A DNA stretch of 64,000 nt from Dinghuibacter silviterrae. Its GTDB lineage: Bacteria > Bacteroidota > Bacteroidia > Chitinophagales > Chitinophagaceae. The notes beneath the pieces are model-generated. The model was not told the origin of the DNA, ran no database searches, and worked only from the letters and a program-made list of their open reading frames with translations. A program made the position numbers and the translations under genes. Below, one piece after another: positions 44,501 through 51,844 of this stretch. Where the stretch lies: contig NZ_SODV01000001.1 in the NCBI RefSeq assembly GCF_004366355.1, positions 2,418,001 through 2,482,000 on the forward strand, given 5' to 3'. Positions within the stretch are counted from its first letter, which is position 1, and each line of letters opens with the position of its first letter.

Positions 44501-45191
44501 TACACAATAAGATGTCGTGGGCGTCGTAGTCCTCTTTGTCCGTATAGTGGCTGTCGTTGGAGGCGATGACCTTTACGTTGTACTTTTTTGCAAAACGCAG
44601 CAACACCTCGTTCACCTGGTCCTGTTCTTTCAACCCGTGTCGCTGCAGCTCCACATAATAGTCCTCGCCAAAACGCTCCAGCCACCAGGCAAATTCCACC
44701 TCTGCGGCGGCTTCGCCCTTCTGCATGATCGTTTGGGGTACATACGCCCCCAGGCAACACGTGGTGGCAATCAACCCCTCCCTGTGCTGGTCAAGCAGTG
44801 CCTTGTCGATCCTCGGGTACTTTCCGTACATCCCTTCCATGTACCCCGCCGAGGTCAGCTTGATCAGGTTCTGGTACCCCGTTTTGTTTTTGGCCAACAG
44901 CACCTGGTGAAAGCGTTCGTCCTTCTGGTCCTTTGTAAACGTCCTTCTTGTCCGGTCTTCTACGACGTAGAACTCACAGCCCACGATCGGCTTTACCTTC
45001 AGCGACCCATCCTCGTTCTTGTGCTTGTATGCCTCGCTCACGAATTCAAACGCCCCGAACATATTCCCGTGGTCTGTAATGGCCAGTGCCGGCATACCGT
45101 CCTTGATGGCCTTTTTATACAACGAGCTGATGCTCGCGGCACCGTCCAGGAGGGAATATTGGGTGTGGGTATGTAGGTGGGAAAATTTCAT
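41550..45191 (-). CDS. dnaE: DNA polymerase III subunit alpha
   Basis: 1213 residues from ATG 45191 ([17 protein letters not shown]). The PHP domain begins at once with [14 protein letters not shown] and [14 protein letters not shown]. The catalytic core has [14 protein letters not shown] and the Asp pair in [14 protein letters not shown]; further conserved parts are [29 protein letters not shown], and [24 protein letters not shown] (seen as [15 protein letters not shown]). An OB-fold domain ([20 protein letters not shown]) and C-terminal region follow. This is the replicative polymerase catalytic subunit. An upstream in-frame ATG at 45245 is not needed, and the N-terminus of the family begins at the chosen start. 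Confidence 0.97.
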   Translation of the reverse strand: [1213 protein letters not shown]

Positions 45192-45262
45192 GGTAACGGC
45201 AAATTTCCGAAAGTTTTGCCGCCCGCGCGCCAGCGTGTTATCCACCGGCGGTGGAAATTCCT

Positions 45263-45270
45263 TAATTTTA
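45263..45270 (+). promoter_or_regulatory. Possible -7 box (TAATTTTA) of the NlpC/P60 gene
   Basis: Differs from TAnnTTTG only in the last base and lies 21 bases before the putative ATT start codon at 45292. Confidence 0.35.
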
Positions 45271-45291
45271 CCCCGTAAAACTTACTAATTC

Positions 45292-45930
45292 ATTCAACGC
45301 CAGACCCTATATACCTTCTGCCTGGCGCTGCTCCTGGCCAGTTGCAGTGCGTCCAGACGCGCGCGCACGACCCCCGCTGCGCCGCCGCCTTCCCTTCACC
45401 GGACCCCTGCGGGCGGGACGACGGTCTACAGGGAAAGGGTCATTGGCCAACCCCTGACCAATCCCGGGTACAATTACGTCAACACCAAAGGGCTGGACAT
45501 CGAGTTTGTGGACGCGTTGAACTTCAAGTACGCGGAGCAACTGGACGTTCCGGTGGAGCTGATTACCAACCTCCCGTTGTATCATTTTATCGACGACTGG
45601 TGGGGCACGCCTTACCACCTGGGTGGTACGACCCGTGACGGGGTGGATTGTTCGGGGTTTAGCCAGCAACTGGAAGGAACGATTTTTCACCTCGAATTGC
45701 CGCGGACATCGCGGGAACAATACGCGGCCTGTCACAAGATCCCCGTGCCGGAGTTGCAGGAAGGAGACCTGGTTTTCTTCGGGACCAAAAAAGGGATCAC
45801 GCACGTCGGCGTTTACCTCATGAACAACAAATTCGTCCACGCCTCCACCTCTTTCGGGGTGATGATCAGTGACCTGGGGGAAGAATATTGGGCGCAACGC
45901 TTCAGGGGCGGGGGGCGCATGCCCGGGTAA
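45292..45930 (+). CDS. NlpC/P60 family lipoprotein (probable ATT start)
   Basis: The NlpC/P60 domain is clear: WGTPYHLGGTTRDGVDCSGF (catalytic Cys in DCSGF), the His in GITHVGVYLMNN and the downstream His in KFVHASTSF, a wall peptidase triad. The same frame is open upstream to a TAA at 45286 and codes an excellent lipoprotein signal (LYTFCLALLLASC) and Arg/Pro-rich linker, so the true N-terminus must lie there. Yet no ATG, GTG or TTG exists between 45289 and the GTG at 45508, which would delete the signal. ATT at 45292 gives MQRQTLYTF after initiation and a 212-residue protein; CTG 45322 is less suitable. The start is therefore inferred and unusual. Divergent from dnaE; ends 4 bases before the flippase gene. 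Confidence 0.75.
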   Translation: MQRQTLYTFCLALLLASCSASRRARTTPAAPPPSLHRTPAGGTTVYRERVIGQPLTNPGYNYVNTKGLDIEFVDALNFKYAEQLDVPVELITNLPLYHFIDDWWGTPYHLGGTTRDGVDCSGFSQQLEGTIFHLELPRTSREQYAACHKIPVPELQEGDLVFFGTKKGITHVGVYLMNNKFVHASTSFGVMISDLGEEYWAQRFRGGGRMPG

Positions 45931-45934
45931 GGCG

Positions 45935-47446
45935 TTAGGGGACGTGCGCCCCGAACTTTTTTCGCACACCATCCCACACTTGTTTTGTATCGGGCGTCAG
46001 GTTCGACAGCAATACCGCGCCGCCGTAAAGCGCCACGAAAATGACACCCCTGGCCACTAATTCTGTCCAGCCGTGAAGGGAGCGGCTGGCGAAAAAGGCG
46101 ACCGCATAGGCGACGATCGCGTACACCACGGCGAGCAGGCTTTTCCAGTTAAAGGGTTGCATCTTGTATTTACGGGCGAGGTAGATCATCCGGACGGCGT
46201 TGTAGACGACCAGGGAAATGAGGTCGGCCGTCGCCGAGCCGTTGATGCCGTATGCCTTGATGAGCACGACATTGAGGGGGATGCGAAGGGCCAGGAGGAT
46301 CACGCCGGTGAAAAAGTCAAAACGCCAGTAGACGGAGGTCCCAATGATTTGCCCGTTGACACCGGTACCGGCATCGACAATGCGGGCAATGCCCAGCAAA
46401 AGAAGGGCGGACATCCCCAGTCCCGCCTGGTACTCGGTTTTGATGCCGAAAAGGCTCCCCGCCGCGGGCGCGCACAATTCGATGAGGCAAAACAGGGTGG
46501 TACAGATCAGCAACAGGTTGATCGAGGTCCGGTGGTAGATGCGGTCGATACGACCGTAGTCCTTGTCCTTCCAGGCTTGTGCCAGGTGCGGGATGGCGGC
46601 GGCCTGGACGCTGCGTTGCGGAACCTGGATCACGTTGGCGATATAGAGCAGGAAGGCGTAAATCCCGGCGTATTTAAGACCCATGAACCCCGCGATAAGA
46701 ACGCCGTCAAAGGCCTGGGCGACGATGCTGATGATGATGCCCCCGTAAGTCAGCGTGAGCATGGACACGATCTTTTTGCGAAAACGCCGGGTGACCCGGC
46801 TGACCTTGAAGCGGACATTGGTCAGGTGACGTCTGGAAAGAAAGACCCAGAGGGCGATGGCGGCCAGGATGTATTGGAGGGTAAAAAGCTTTATGAAGAC
46901 GTCGAAGGGGATCCACCCGAGGAGGTACGGGATGATGAGCAGCAGGATAAAGAGGCGGACGCCGCCTTCTCGCAAAAAGGTAGAAAAGACCGATTGTTTG
47001 ACGGTCCAGGCAAAGGCCTCCAGGACGGAAAACAACAAAAAACCAAGCCCGAAAGGGAAGACCCATTTGTAATACACGACAAACAGCGCGGAACGCTCGG
47101 AGAACTTCCGGACGATCAGGGGTTCGAACACCCAGCCGCCTATGGCGACGAAAACAAAACCCACGAGCGGAAGGACGAGCGCCCAGGTCAGCAGGTCGTT
47201 GTCTTCCTTTGACAGGTTGTCCTTGTAGTAAGGATAAAACTTGTACAAGACGCTGGGCGTGCCCATGCTGGCAAAGGCGTAGATCATGGCGCCCACGTCG
47301 GTAAAGATCCGGGTAAGGCCGTATTGATCCGCGCTGAAGGAAACGGAACCGTTGTATACAAAAAAGTAGGTGTTCAGGGCCCCGATCAGGAAGCCGAAAT
47401 AGGTCGAAAGGCTGGAAAGAATGGTTTGACGGCGGATCTGGCCCAT
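45935..47446 (-). CDS. Polysaccharide/lipid-linked flippase (MOP superfamily, Wzx/MurJ-like)
   Basis: 503 residues with about 14 TM helices; it begins MGQIRRQTILSSLSTYFGFLIGALNTYFF, quoted here by its family-like start RRQTILSSLSTYFGFLIGAL. Other helices include TWALVLPLVGFVFVAIGGW, YIANVIQVPQRSVQAAAIPHL (a conserved MOP motif with the Pro-Gln-Arg turn) and VVYAIVAYAVAFFASR. Members move lipid-linked sugars across the inner membrane for O-antigen or exopolysaccharide assembly. No glycosyltransferase genes are next to it, so the actual substrate is unknown. The gene is 18 bases from the M1 peptidase gene on the same strand. Confidence 0.85.
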   Translation of the reverse strand: MGQIRRQTILSSLSTYFGFLIGALNTYFFVYNGSVSFSADQYGLTRIFTDVGAMIYAFASMGTPSVLYKFYPYYKDNLSKEDNDLLTWALVLPLVGFVFVAIGGWVFEPLIVRKFSERSALFVVYYKWVFPFGLGFLLFSVLEAFAWTVKQSVFSTFLREGGVRLFILLLIIPYLLGWIPFDVFIKLFTLQYILAAIALWVFLSRRHLTNVRFKVSRVTRRFRKKIVSMLTLTYGGIIISIVAQAFDGVLIAGFMGLKYAGIYAFLLYIANVIQVPQRSVQAAAIPHLAQAWKDKDYGRIDRIYHRTSINLLLICTTLFCLIELCAPAAGSLFGIKTEYQAGLGMSALLLLGIARIVDAGTGVNGQIIGTSVYWRFDFFTGVILLALRIPLNVVLIKAYGINGSATADLISLVVYNAVRMIYLARKYKMQPFNWKSLLAVVYAIVAYAVAFFASRSLHGWTELVARGVIFVALYGGAVLLSNLTPDTKQVWDGVRKKFGAHVP

Positions 47447-47464
47447 GCAAACCCAAAGATAGGG

Positions 47465-49162
47465 TTACTCCGCTTTAACGGTGACATAAATATTGGAATC
47501 CACCAGGGTCTTCGGCAGGTCGCCGGCCGCAAAGGGCAAGGTGGTGGACACCCCGACGGCGGTGACCTTGACCACCTGGGTCTGGCCGTTCGGGAGGTCG
47601 ATCCGGACGGGCATGTCGAAGCCCTCTATGCAGTTGCTCCAACGGCAGTTCAGGACGCTTTTGCCCCCCTGGTCTTTGATCGTATAGGTCAGGACCGGCA
47701 CTTTTGTCGTGCGGAGGTACTGGTCAAAGGTTTTGGAAAAGTCTATCCCGCTTTTTTCACTGATGTAATGTTCGATCTGGGCCGTGGTCACGGTCTGGTG
47801 ATAAAAGGTTTTGTTGAGGCCCCGGAGGATCTGCCGGAAGGCCTCGTCATCGCCGATGATGCACCGGATGGTGTTGATCAGGTTGCCGCCCTTATAGTAC
47901 ATGTCGCCGGAGCCTTCCTTGTTGACATTGTAGGGGCCGATGATGGGCTGGTCGTTGCGGATGTTCTTACGGGTCCCCTGGCAATAGGCGTCTCCGGCGG
48001 CTTTGCCGTACTGACAGTCGACGAAAAGGGTTTCGGAATAGTTGGTAAATCCTTCATGGACCCACATATCGGCGAGGTCCTTGGACGTGATGTTGTTGCC
48101 AAACCATTCGTGGCCGCTCTCGTGGATGATGATAAAATCCCATTTGAGGCCCCAGCCGGTGTGCGAAAGGTCTATGCCTTCGTAGGTGCCGTCCCGGTGC
48201 GTGGTGCGGTAGCCGTTGACAAAACGGTTCCCGTATTGGGTGGCGCTCTGGTGCTCCATCCCCAGGTTATAGCTTTCGACGAGTTTGTATCCGTCTTCGT
48301 AGAAGGGGTAGGGGCCCATCCAGTATTCGAAGCAATGGATCATCGGTTTGACGTTGGCGGCAAAGTGTTCTTTGGCGCGGTCGAGGTTGTAGGCGAGGAC
48401 ATAGAAGTTCAGGTCCAGGACACCCTTTTCGCCCATCAGGGTATCGCTCCAATGCGCGTATTTACCGATGTTGATGGACATGTCGTAGTTGTTGATCGGG
48501 TTCTTCACCTGCCAGTGATAGGTGTGTTTGCCAGGTCCGGCGGGGTCTTCCCCGATGAGACGGCCGTTGGACACATCCATCAGGCTGTCGGGAACCGTCA
48601 CGTACATGTCGCAACCGTTGTCGGGTTCGTCATACTGGTGGTCTTTCGTGGGCCACCAGGTGCTGGCCCCCATGCCCTGGCAGGCGGAACTGACCCAGGG
48701 ATTGCCCAAAGAATCGGTTTTCCAGTCGATGCCACCGTCCCAGGGGGCGTGGACCGCCGCCCGGGGGACGCCATGGTACCAGATGGTGAGGCTGTTTTTG
48801 CCGCCGGTCCGTTGGGGTTCCACCAGGTGGATCAACCAGGCGTTCCCGTCCCTGGTCCACTGCAGGTTCCGGCCGTCTTGCAGGACGCTGTCGATGGTCA
48901 GGGGCGCCTGGAGGTCGATCTGCATGACCTGGTAGGGTTTGAGGACTTTATAGGTAATGGTATTGCTGCCTTGGATCGTGTGGGCCGCCAGGTCCGGTTC
49001 GACGCGGAGGTCATAGTGAAGCAGGTCCCACCAGGCGCGTTCGGGGGTGATGGTTCCCCGCAACGTATCGGCATGGGTAAAGGTCGTCTTCGGGGCCATG
49101 AGCTGGGCGTTGGAAAGCGCCGGTGCGGCACACAGTAAAAGGGCAACTGACAGTTTTACCAT
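47465..49162 (-). CDS. M1 family metallopeptidase (aminopeptidase N-like), exported
   Basis: 565 residues with a signal peptide (LSVALLLCAAPALSNAQ). The zinc site is complete: HESGHEW (HExxH) followed by ADMWVHEGFTNYSE with the third ligand Glu. The exopeptidase motif GxMEN is replaced by GMEHQSATQYG. The N-terminal beta domain shows YDLRVEPDLAAHTIQGSNTITYKV and LWYHG-like segments (LTIWYHGVPR). Shorter than the usual 850+ residues, it is of the compact M1 type common in Bacteroidota, lacking the long C-terminal helical domain. It hydrolyses peptides outside the cytoplasm. The gene is divergent from the peptide-binding lipoprotein gene, 13 bases apart, which suggests joint peptide scavenging. 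Confidence 0.92.
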   Translation of the reverse strand: MVKLSVALLLCAAPALSNAQLMAPKTTFTHADTLRGTITPERAWWDLLHYDLRVEPDLAAHTIQGSNTITYKVLKPYQVMQIDLQAPLTIDSVLQDGRNLQWTRDGNAWLIHLVEPQRTGGKNSLTIWYHGVPRAAVHAPWDGGIDWKTDSLGNPWVSSACQGMGASTWWPTKDHQYDEPDNGCDMYVTVPDSLMDVSNGRLIGEDPAGPGKHTYHWQVKNPINNYDMSINIGKYAHWSDTLMGEKGVLDLNFYVLAYNLDRAKEHFAANVKPMIHCFEYWMGPYPFYEDGYKLVESYNLGMEHQSATQYGNRFVNGYRTTHRDGTYEGIDLSHTGWGLKWDFIIIHESGHEWFGNNITSKDLADMWVHEGFTNYSETLFVDCQYGKAAGDAYCQGTRKNIRNDQPIIGPYNVNKEGSGDMYYKGGNLINTIRCIIGDDEAFRQILRGLNKTFYHQTVTTAQIEHYISEKSGIDFSKTFDQYLRTTKVPVLTYTIKDQGGKSVLNCRWSNCIEGFDMPVRIDLPNGQTQVVKVTAVGVSTTLPFAAGDLPKTLVDSNIYVTVKAE

Positions 49163-49169
49163 AGTTTTG
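49162..49169 (+). promoter_or_regulatory. -7 box (TAGTTTTG) of the substrate-binding protein gene
   Basis: Exact TAnnTTTG match 6 bases before ATG 49176; it overlaps the start codon of the divergent M1 gene. A leaderless transcript is implied. Confidence 0.4.
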
Positions 49170-49175
49170 ACTTCG

Positions 49176-50819
49176 ATGCGTAATGATAAAAGACTTTGCT
49201 TCCCGGGCGGACGCTATTTCCACCTGTGGTGGATATGCGTGGTTGGGTGGCTGGGCTGCGCCCGGCAGCCGTCCGGGGAGCGACAGGTCTTTCGCTACAA
49301 TCAATCCGAAGGGATCGCCACCCTCGACCCGGCCTTTGCCCGGAACGAGGCCATCCAGTGGGCGACCCACCAACTCTTTAACACCCTCGTGGAAACCGAC
49401 ACGGCCCTCCACCTCGTGCCCTCCCTGGCCGCGCGCTGGGAAGTGTCCGCGGACCAAAAACGATATACGTTTTTTTTACGGCGCTCCGTTTTTTTCCAGG
49501 ATGACCCCTGTTTCCCCGGAGGACGCGGCCGCTTATTGAAAGCCTCCGACGTGGTCTTTAGCCTTCGCAGGTTGATGGACCCCGCCACCGCCAGCCCCGG
49601 TGCCTGGATCTTCCAAGGACACGTCGACCCCGACACCGGCTTCCGCGCGCCCGACGACAGCACCTTTGTGTTGACCCTGACCCAACCCTTCCGGCCCATC
49701 CTTGGGATCCTCAGCATGGAATATTGCTCGGTCATTCCCCCCGAAGCGATCCAGCGGTATGGGGCCGACTTCCGCCGCCACCCCGTGGGCACCGGACCTT
49801 TCCGGATCGACAGCTGGGACGAGGGCCAGGCGCTGATCCTCGTGCGGAACGCGCACTATTTCGAAAAGGGCTTGCCCCACTTAGACGCCGTAAAGATCAC
49901 CTTTCTTGACAGCAAGGCCACGGAATTCCTGGAGTTCCTCCAGGGGCAACTGGACATGGTCAACGACATAGATCCCGCGTATAAAGACGAGGTGCTGACC
50001 CGCCAGGGCACGCTCCGGCCCGAATGGAACGGCAAAATCGTGTTGAGCCGCCACGCCCAGCTCGACATGGAGTACCTGGGGATCCTCGTGGACACAGCAA
50101 GCCCGCTCGTCAAGGCGTCCCCCCTCCGGCTGGAGGCGGTCCGGCAGGCGATCAACATGGCCTTTGACCGGCGGAAGATGTTGTTGTACCTCCGGAACTC
50201 CATCGGTATCCCCGCGGAGCATGGATTTGTTCCGCCTGCCCTGCCCGGGTTTGGCGCGGTTCCCGGGTACACCTATGCACCGGACAAGGCGTCCGCCCTT
50301 TTGACGGCCGCGGGCTTCTCCGGTGGCGCCGGCCTGCCCGTGATCCACCTGCTGACCATCCCCACATACGCCGACCTCGCCTCCTTTATCGCCCGCCAGG
50401 AACAGGAGGTCGGCATCCGGATCCAGGTGGAAGTCGTCCAAAAAAGCCTCCTCCTGGAGGAGACCGCCAAGTCCCAGGCGTTGTTTTTCCGGGGGAGCTG
50501 GGTGGCCGACTACCCCGACGCCGAAAACTTTTTAAGCGTTTTTTATTCAAAAAACCCCGCCCCGCCCAACTATACGCGTTTTCATGACACTTATTTCGAC
50601 AGGCTGTACGAACAGGCGCTCGCCGAACGGGATTCGTCTTCCCGCAGCCTGCTGTACAACCGCATGGACAGCCTCGTCATGACACGGGCGCCCGTGGTGC
50701 CGTTGTGGTACGACGAAGCGCTCCGGCTGGTCCGTCCGGGCGTGCAGGGGTTATATCCCAATGGGTTAAACCTCCTGGAGTTGAGGTACTGCTACAAGGC
50801 CGCACATTTTAACAAGTGA
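49176..50819 (+). CDS. Peptide/nickel-type ABC transporter substrate-binding lipoprotein
   Basis: 547 residues from ATG 49176 with a lipoprotein-like signal (HLWWICVVGWLGC). The SBP_bac_5 (DppA/OppA) fold is shown by GIATLDPAFARNEAIQWATHQLFNTLVE (quoted by IATLDPAF), FFLRRSVFFQDDP, SDVVFSLRRLMDP, GTGPFRIDSWDEGQALILVRN, and INMAFDRRKMLLYLRN, and the C-terminal SWVADYPDAENFLSVFYSKN and RAPVVPLWYDEALRLVRPG. It binds peptides for import, but no permease or ATPase genes are adjacent. Divergent from the M1 peptidase gene. Confidence 0.92.
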   Translation: MRNDKRLCFPGGRYFHLWWICVVGWLGCARQPSGERQVFRYNQSEGIATLDPAFARNEAIQWATHQLFNTLVETDTALHLVPSLAARWEVSADQKRYTFFLRRSVFFQDDPCFPGGRGRLLKASDVVFSLRRLMDPATASPGAWIFQGHVDPDTGFRAPDDSTFVLTLTQPFRPILGILSMEYCSVIPPEAIQRYGADFRRHPVGTGPFRIDSWDEGQALILVRNAHYFEKGLPHLDAVKITFLDSKATEFLEFLQGQLDMVNDIDPAYKDEVLTRQGTLRPEWNGKIVLSRHAQLDMEYLGILVDTASPLVKASPLRLEAVRQAINMAFDRRKMLLYLRNSIGIPAEHGFVPPALPGFGAVPGYTYAPDKASALLTAAGFSGGAGLPVIHLLTIPTYADLASFIARQEQEVGIRIQVEVVQKSLLLEETAKSQALFFRGSWVADYPDAENFLSVFYSKNPAPPNYTRFHDTYFDRLYEQALAERDSSSRSLLYNRMDSLVMTRAPVVPLWYDEALRLVRPGVQGLYPNGLNLLELRYCYKAAHFNK

Positions 50820-50836
50820 ATTCCATTTTCCACCCC

Positions 50837-50844
50837 TAACTTTG
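50837..50844 (+). promoter_or_regulatory. -7 box (TAACTTTG) of the desaturase gene
   Basis: Exact TAnnTTTG match in CCTAACTTTGCG, about 70 bases before ATG 50915. Confidence 0.55.
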
Positions 50845-50914
50845 CGCCCGATATTTCTCACGGCGCAAGCGCATATTCTCAACGGCGCGGGCGCACATAT
50901 AGTAAATTTTTGTG

Positions 50915-51718
50915 ATGATCGCGATCCTTTTGTTTTTTGTGGGGCACTGGTTTGTTTCTTTGTTCTTCCACACTTTTTTCCTGCACCGATACGCTTCCCA
51001 CCAGATGTATACCACCGGAAGCAAACGTGAAAAGATCTTTTATTTCCTGACCTGGTTCGCCCAGGGCTCCTCCTACCTCGTTCCCCGGGCTTACGCCGTG
51101 ATGCACCGCATGCACCACTCCTATAGCGACACCGAGAAGGACCCCCACAGCCCCCACTTTTTCAAAGACGTCTGGCAGATGATGTGGCATACGCGGAATA
51201 TGTACGACGGATACCGGACGGGCAAGCTCGTGGTCGATCCCCAGTTCACCAAGGACTATATCCCCGTCTGGGAAAAGCTCGACCGGTTTGGAGACCGCAT
51301 GATCGTCAGGATCAGCTTTATGCTCGGATATATCGCCTTTTACTGGTATTTTGCCCCCAGCTTCTGGTGGTTCCTCCTGCTGCCGATCCATTTCCTGATG
51401 GGCCCCGTCCAGGGCGCCATCGTCAACTGGTGCGGCCACAAGTACGGTTACCGCAACTTCAGCAACGGCGACCAATCGAAAAATACCACCCCCTGGGGGA
51501 TCATCCTGATGGGCGAGCTTTTTCAGAACAACCACCACAAGTACGGTACCAACCCCAATTTTGCCAAGAAGTGGTTCGAGTTCGATCCCACCTTCCTGGT
51601 GATGCGGGCCATGCATTCGGTACGGATCATCCGGCTCAAGCCCGTCCTTCAGCCGGTGGCCGGAGGGCTCCAGCAGGGCGTGGTGCGGCAGTGGACGCCC
51701 AGGCGGCATGCGCGATAA
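50915..51718 (+). CDS. Membrane fatty acid desaturase, acyl-CoA desaturase-like
   Basis: 267 residues from ATG 50915 (a GTG directly upstream is the alternative). The di-iron His boxes are visible: HRYASH near residue 24, HRMHHSY, and NNHHKYG; an extra HKYGYRN motif lies before the last. Membrane segments include IAILLFFVGHWFVSLFFHTFFLH (part: ILLFFVGHWFVSLFF), ISFMLGYIAFYWYF and WWFLLLPIHFLMG. Such enzymes insert a cis double bond in acyl chains and adjust membrane fluidity. The box spacing fits the acyl-CoA/acyl-lipid desaturase group rather than sterol enzymes. The 3' end runs into a short GC-rich repeat (51700-51775). Confidence 0.9.
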   Translation: MIAILLFFVGHWFVSLFFHTFFLHRYASHQMYTTGSKREKIFYFLTWFAQGSSYLVPRAYAVMHRMHHSYSDTEKDPHSPHFFKDVWQMMWHTRNMYDGYRTGKLVVDPQFTKDYIPVWEKLDRFGDRMIVRISFMLGYIAFYWYFAPSFWWFLLLPIHFLMGPVQGAIVNWCGHKYGYRNFSNGDQSKNTTPWGIILMGELFQNNHHKYGTNPNFAKKWFEFDPTFLVMRAMHSVRIIRLKPVLQPVAGGLQQGVVRQWTPRRHAR

Positions 51719-51775
51719 GCCCCCTGCGGTGCGCGAGCACCCGCGGCATGGGTGCCCCCCGCGGCGTGCGCAATA
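51700..51775. repeat. Short GC-rich repeat after the desaturase gene
   Basis: The last codons of the desaturase (CGGCATGCGCGATAA at about 51704) recur about 55 bases later as CGGCGTGCGCAATAA, with GCGGTGCGCGAG and a CACCC/GGGTG hairpin between. It looks like a decayed tandem duplication of the gene end; no gene is present. Confidence 0.4.
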
Positions 51776-51805
51776 ATAGGCGTTACAAGGCGTTAAACGA
51801 TTGCC

Positions 51806-51842
51806 GGTTTTTACGGTCCAACTCCGGAAAAACCCTTTTTTA
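51806..51842 (+). terminator. Terminator-like hairpin directly before the 51845 gene
   Basis: GGTTTTT-A-CGG / CCG-G-AAAAACC stem, 7-base loop, then CTTTTTTT, ending only 2 bases before ATG 51845. It probably ends the desaturase transcript, and leaves almost no room for a leader of the next gene. Confidence 0.55.
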
Positions 51843-51844
51843 AA

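Noticed and set aside
47324-49138. Roughly 600-codon plus-strand frame opposite the M1 peptidase and flippase genes
   Set aside because: The M1 gene on the other strand has a complete zinc site and signal peptide; the opposing frame has no motif.
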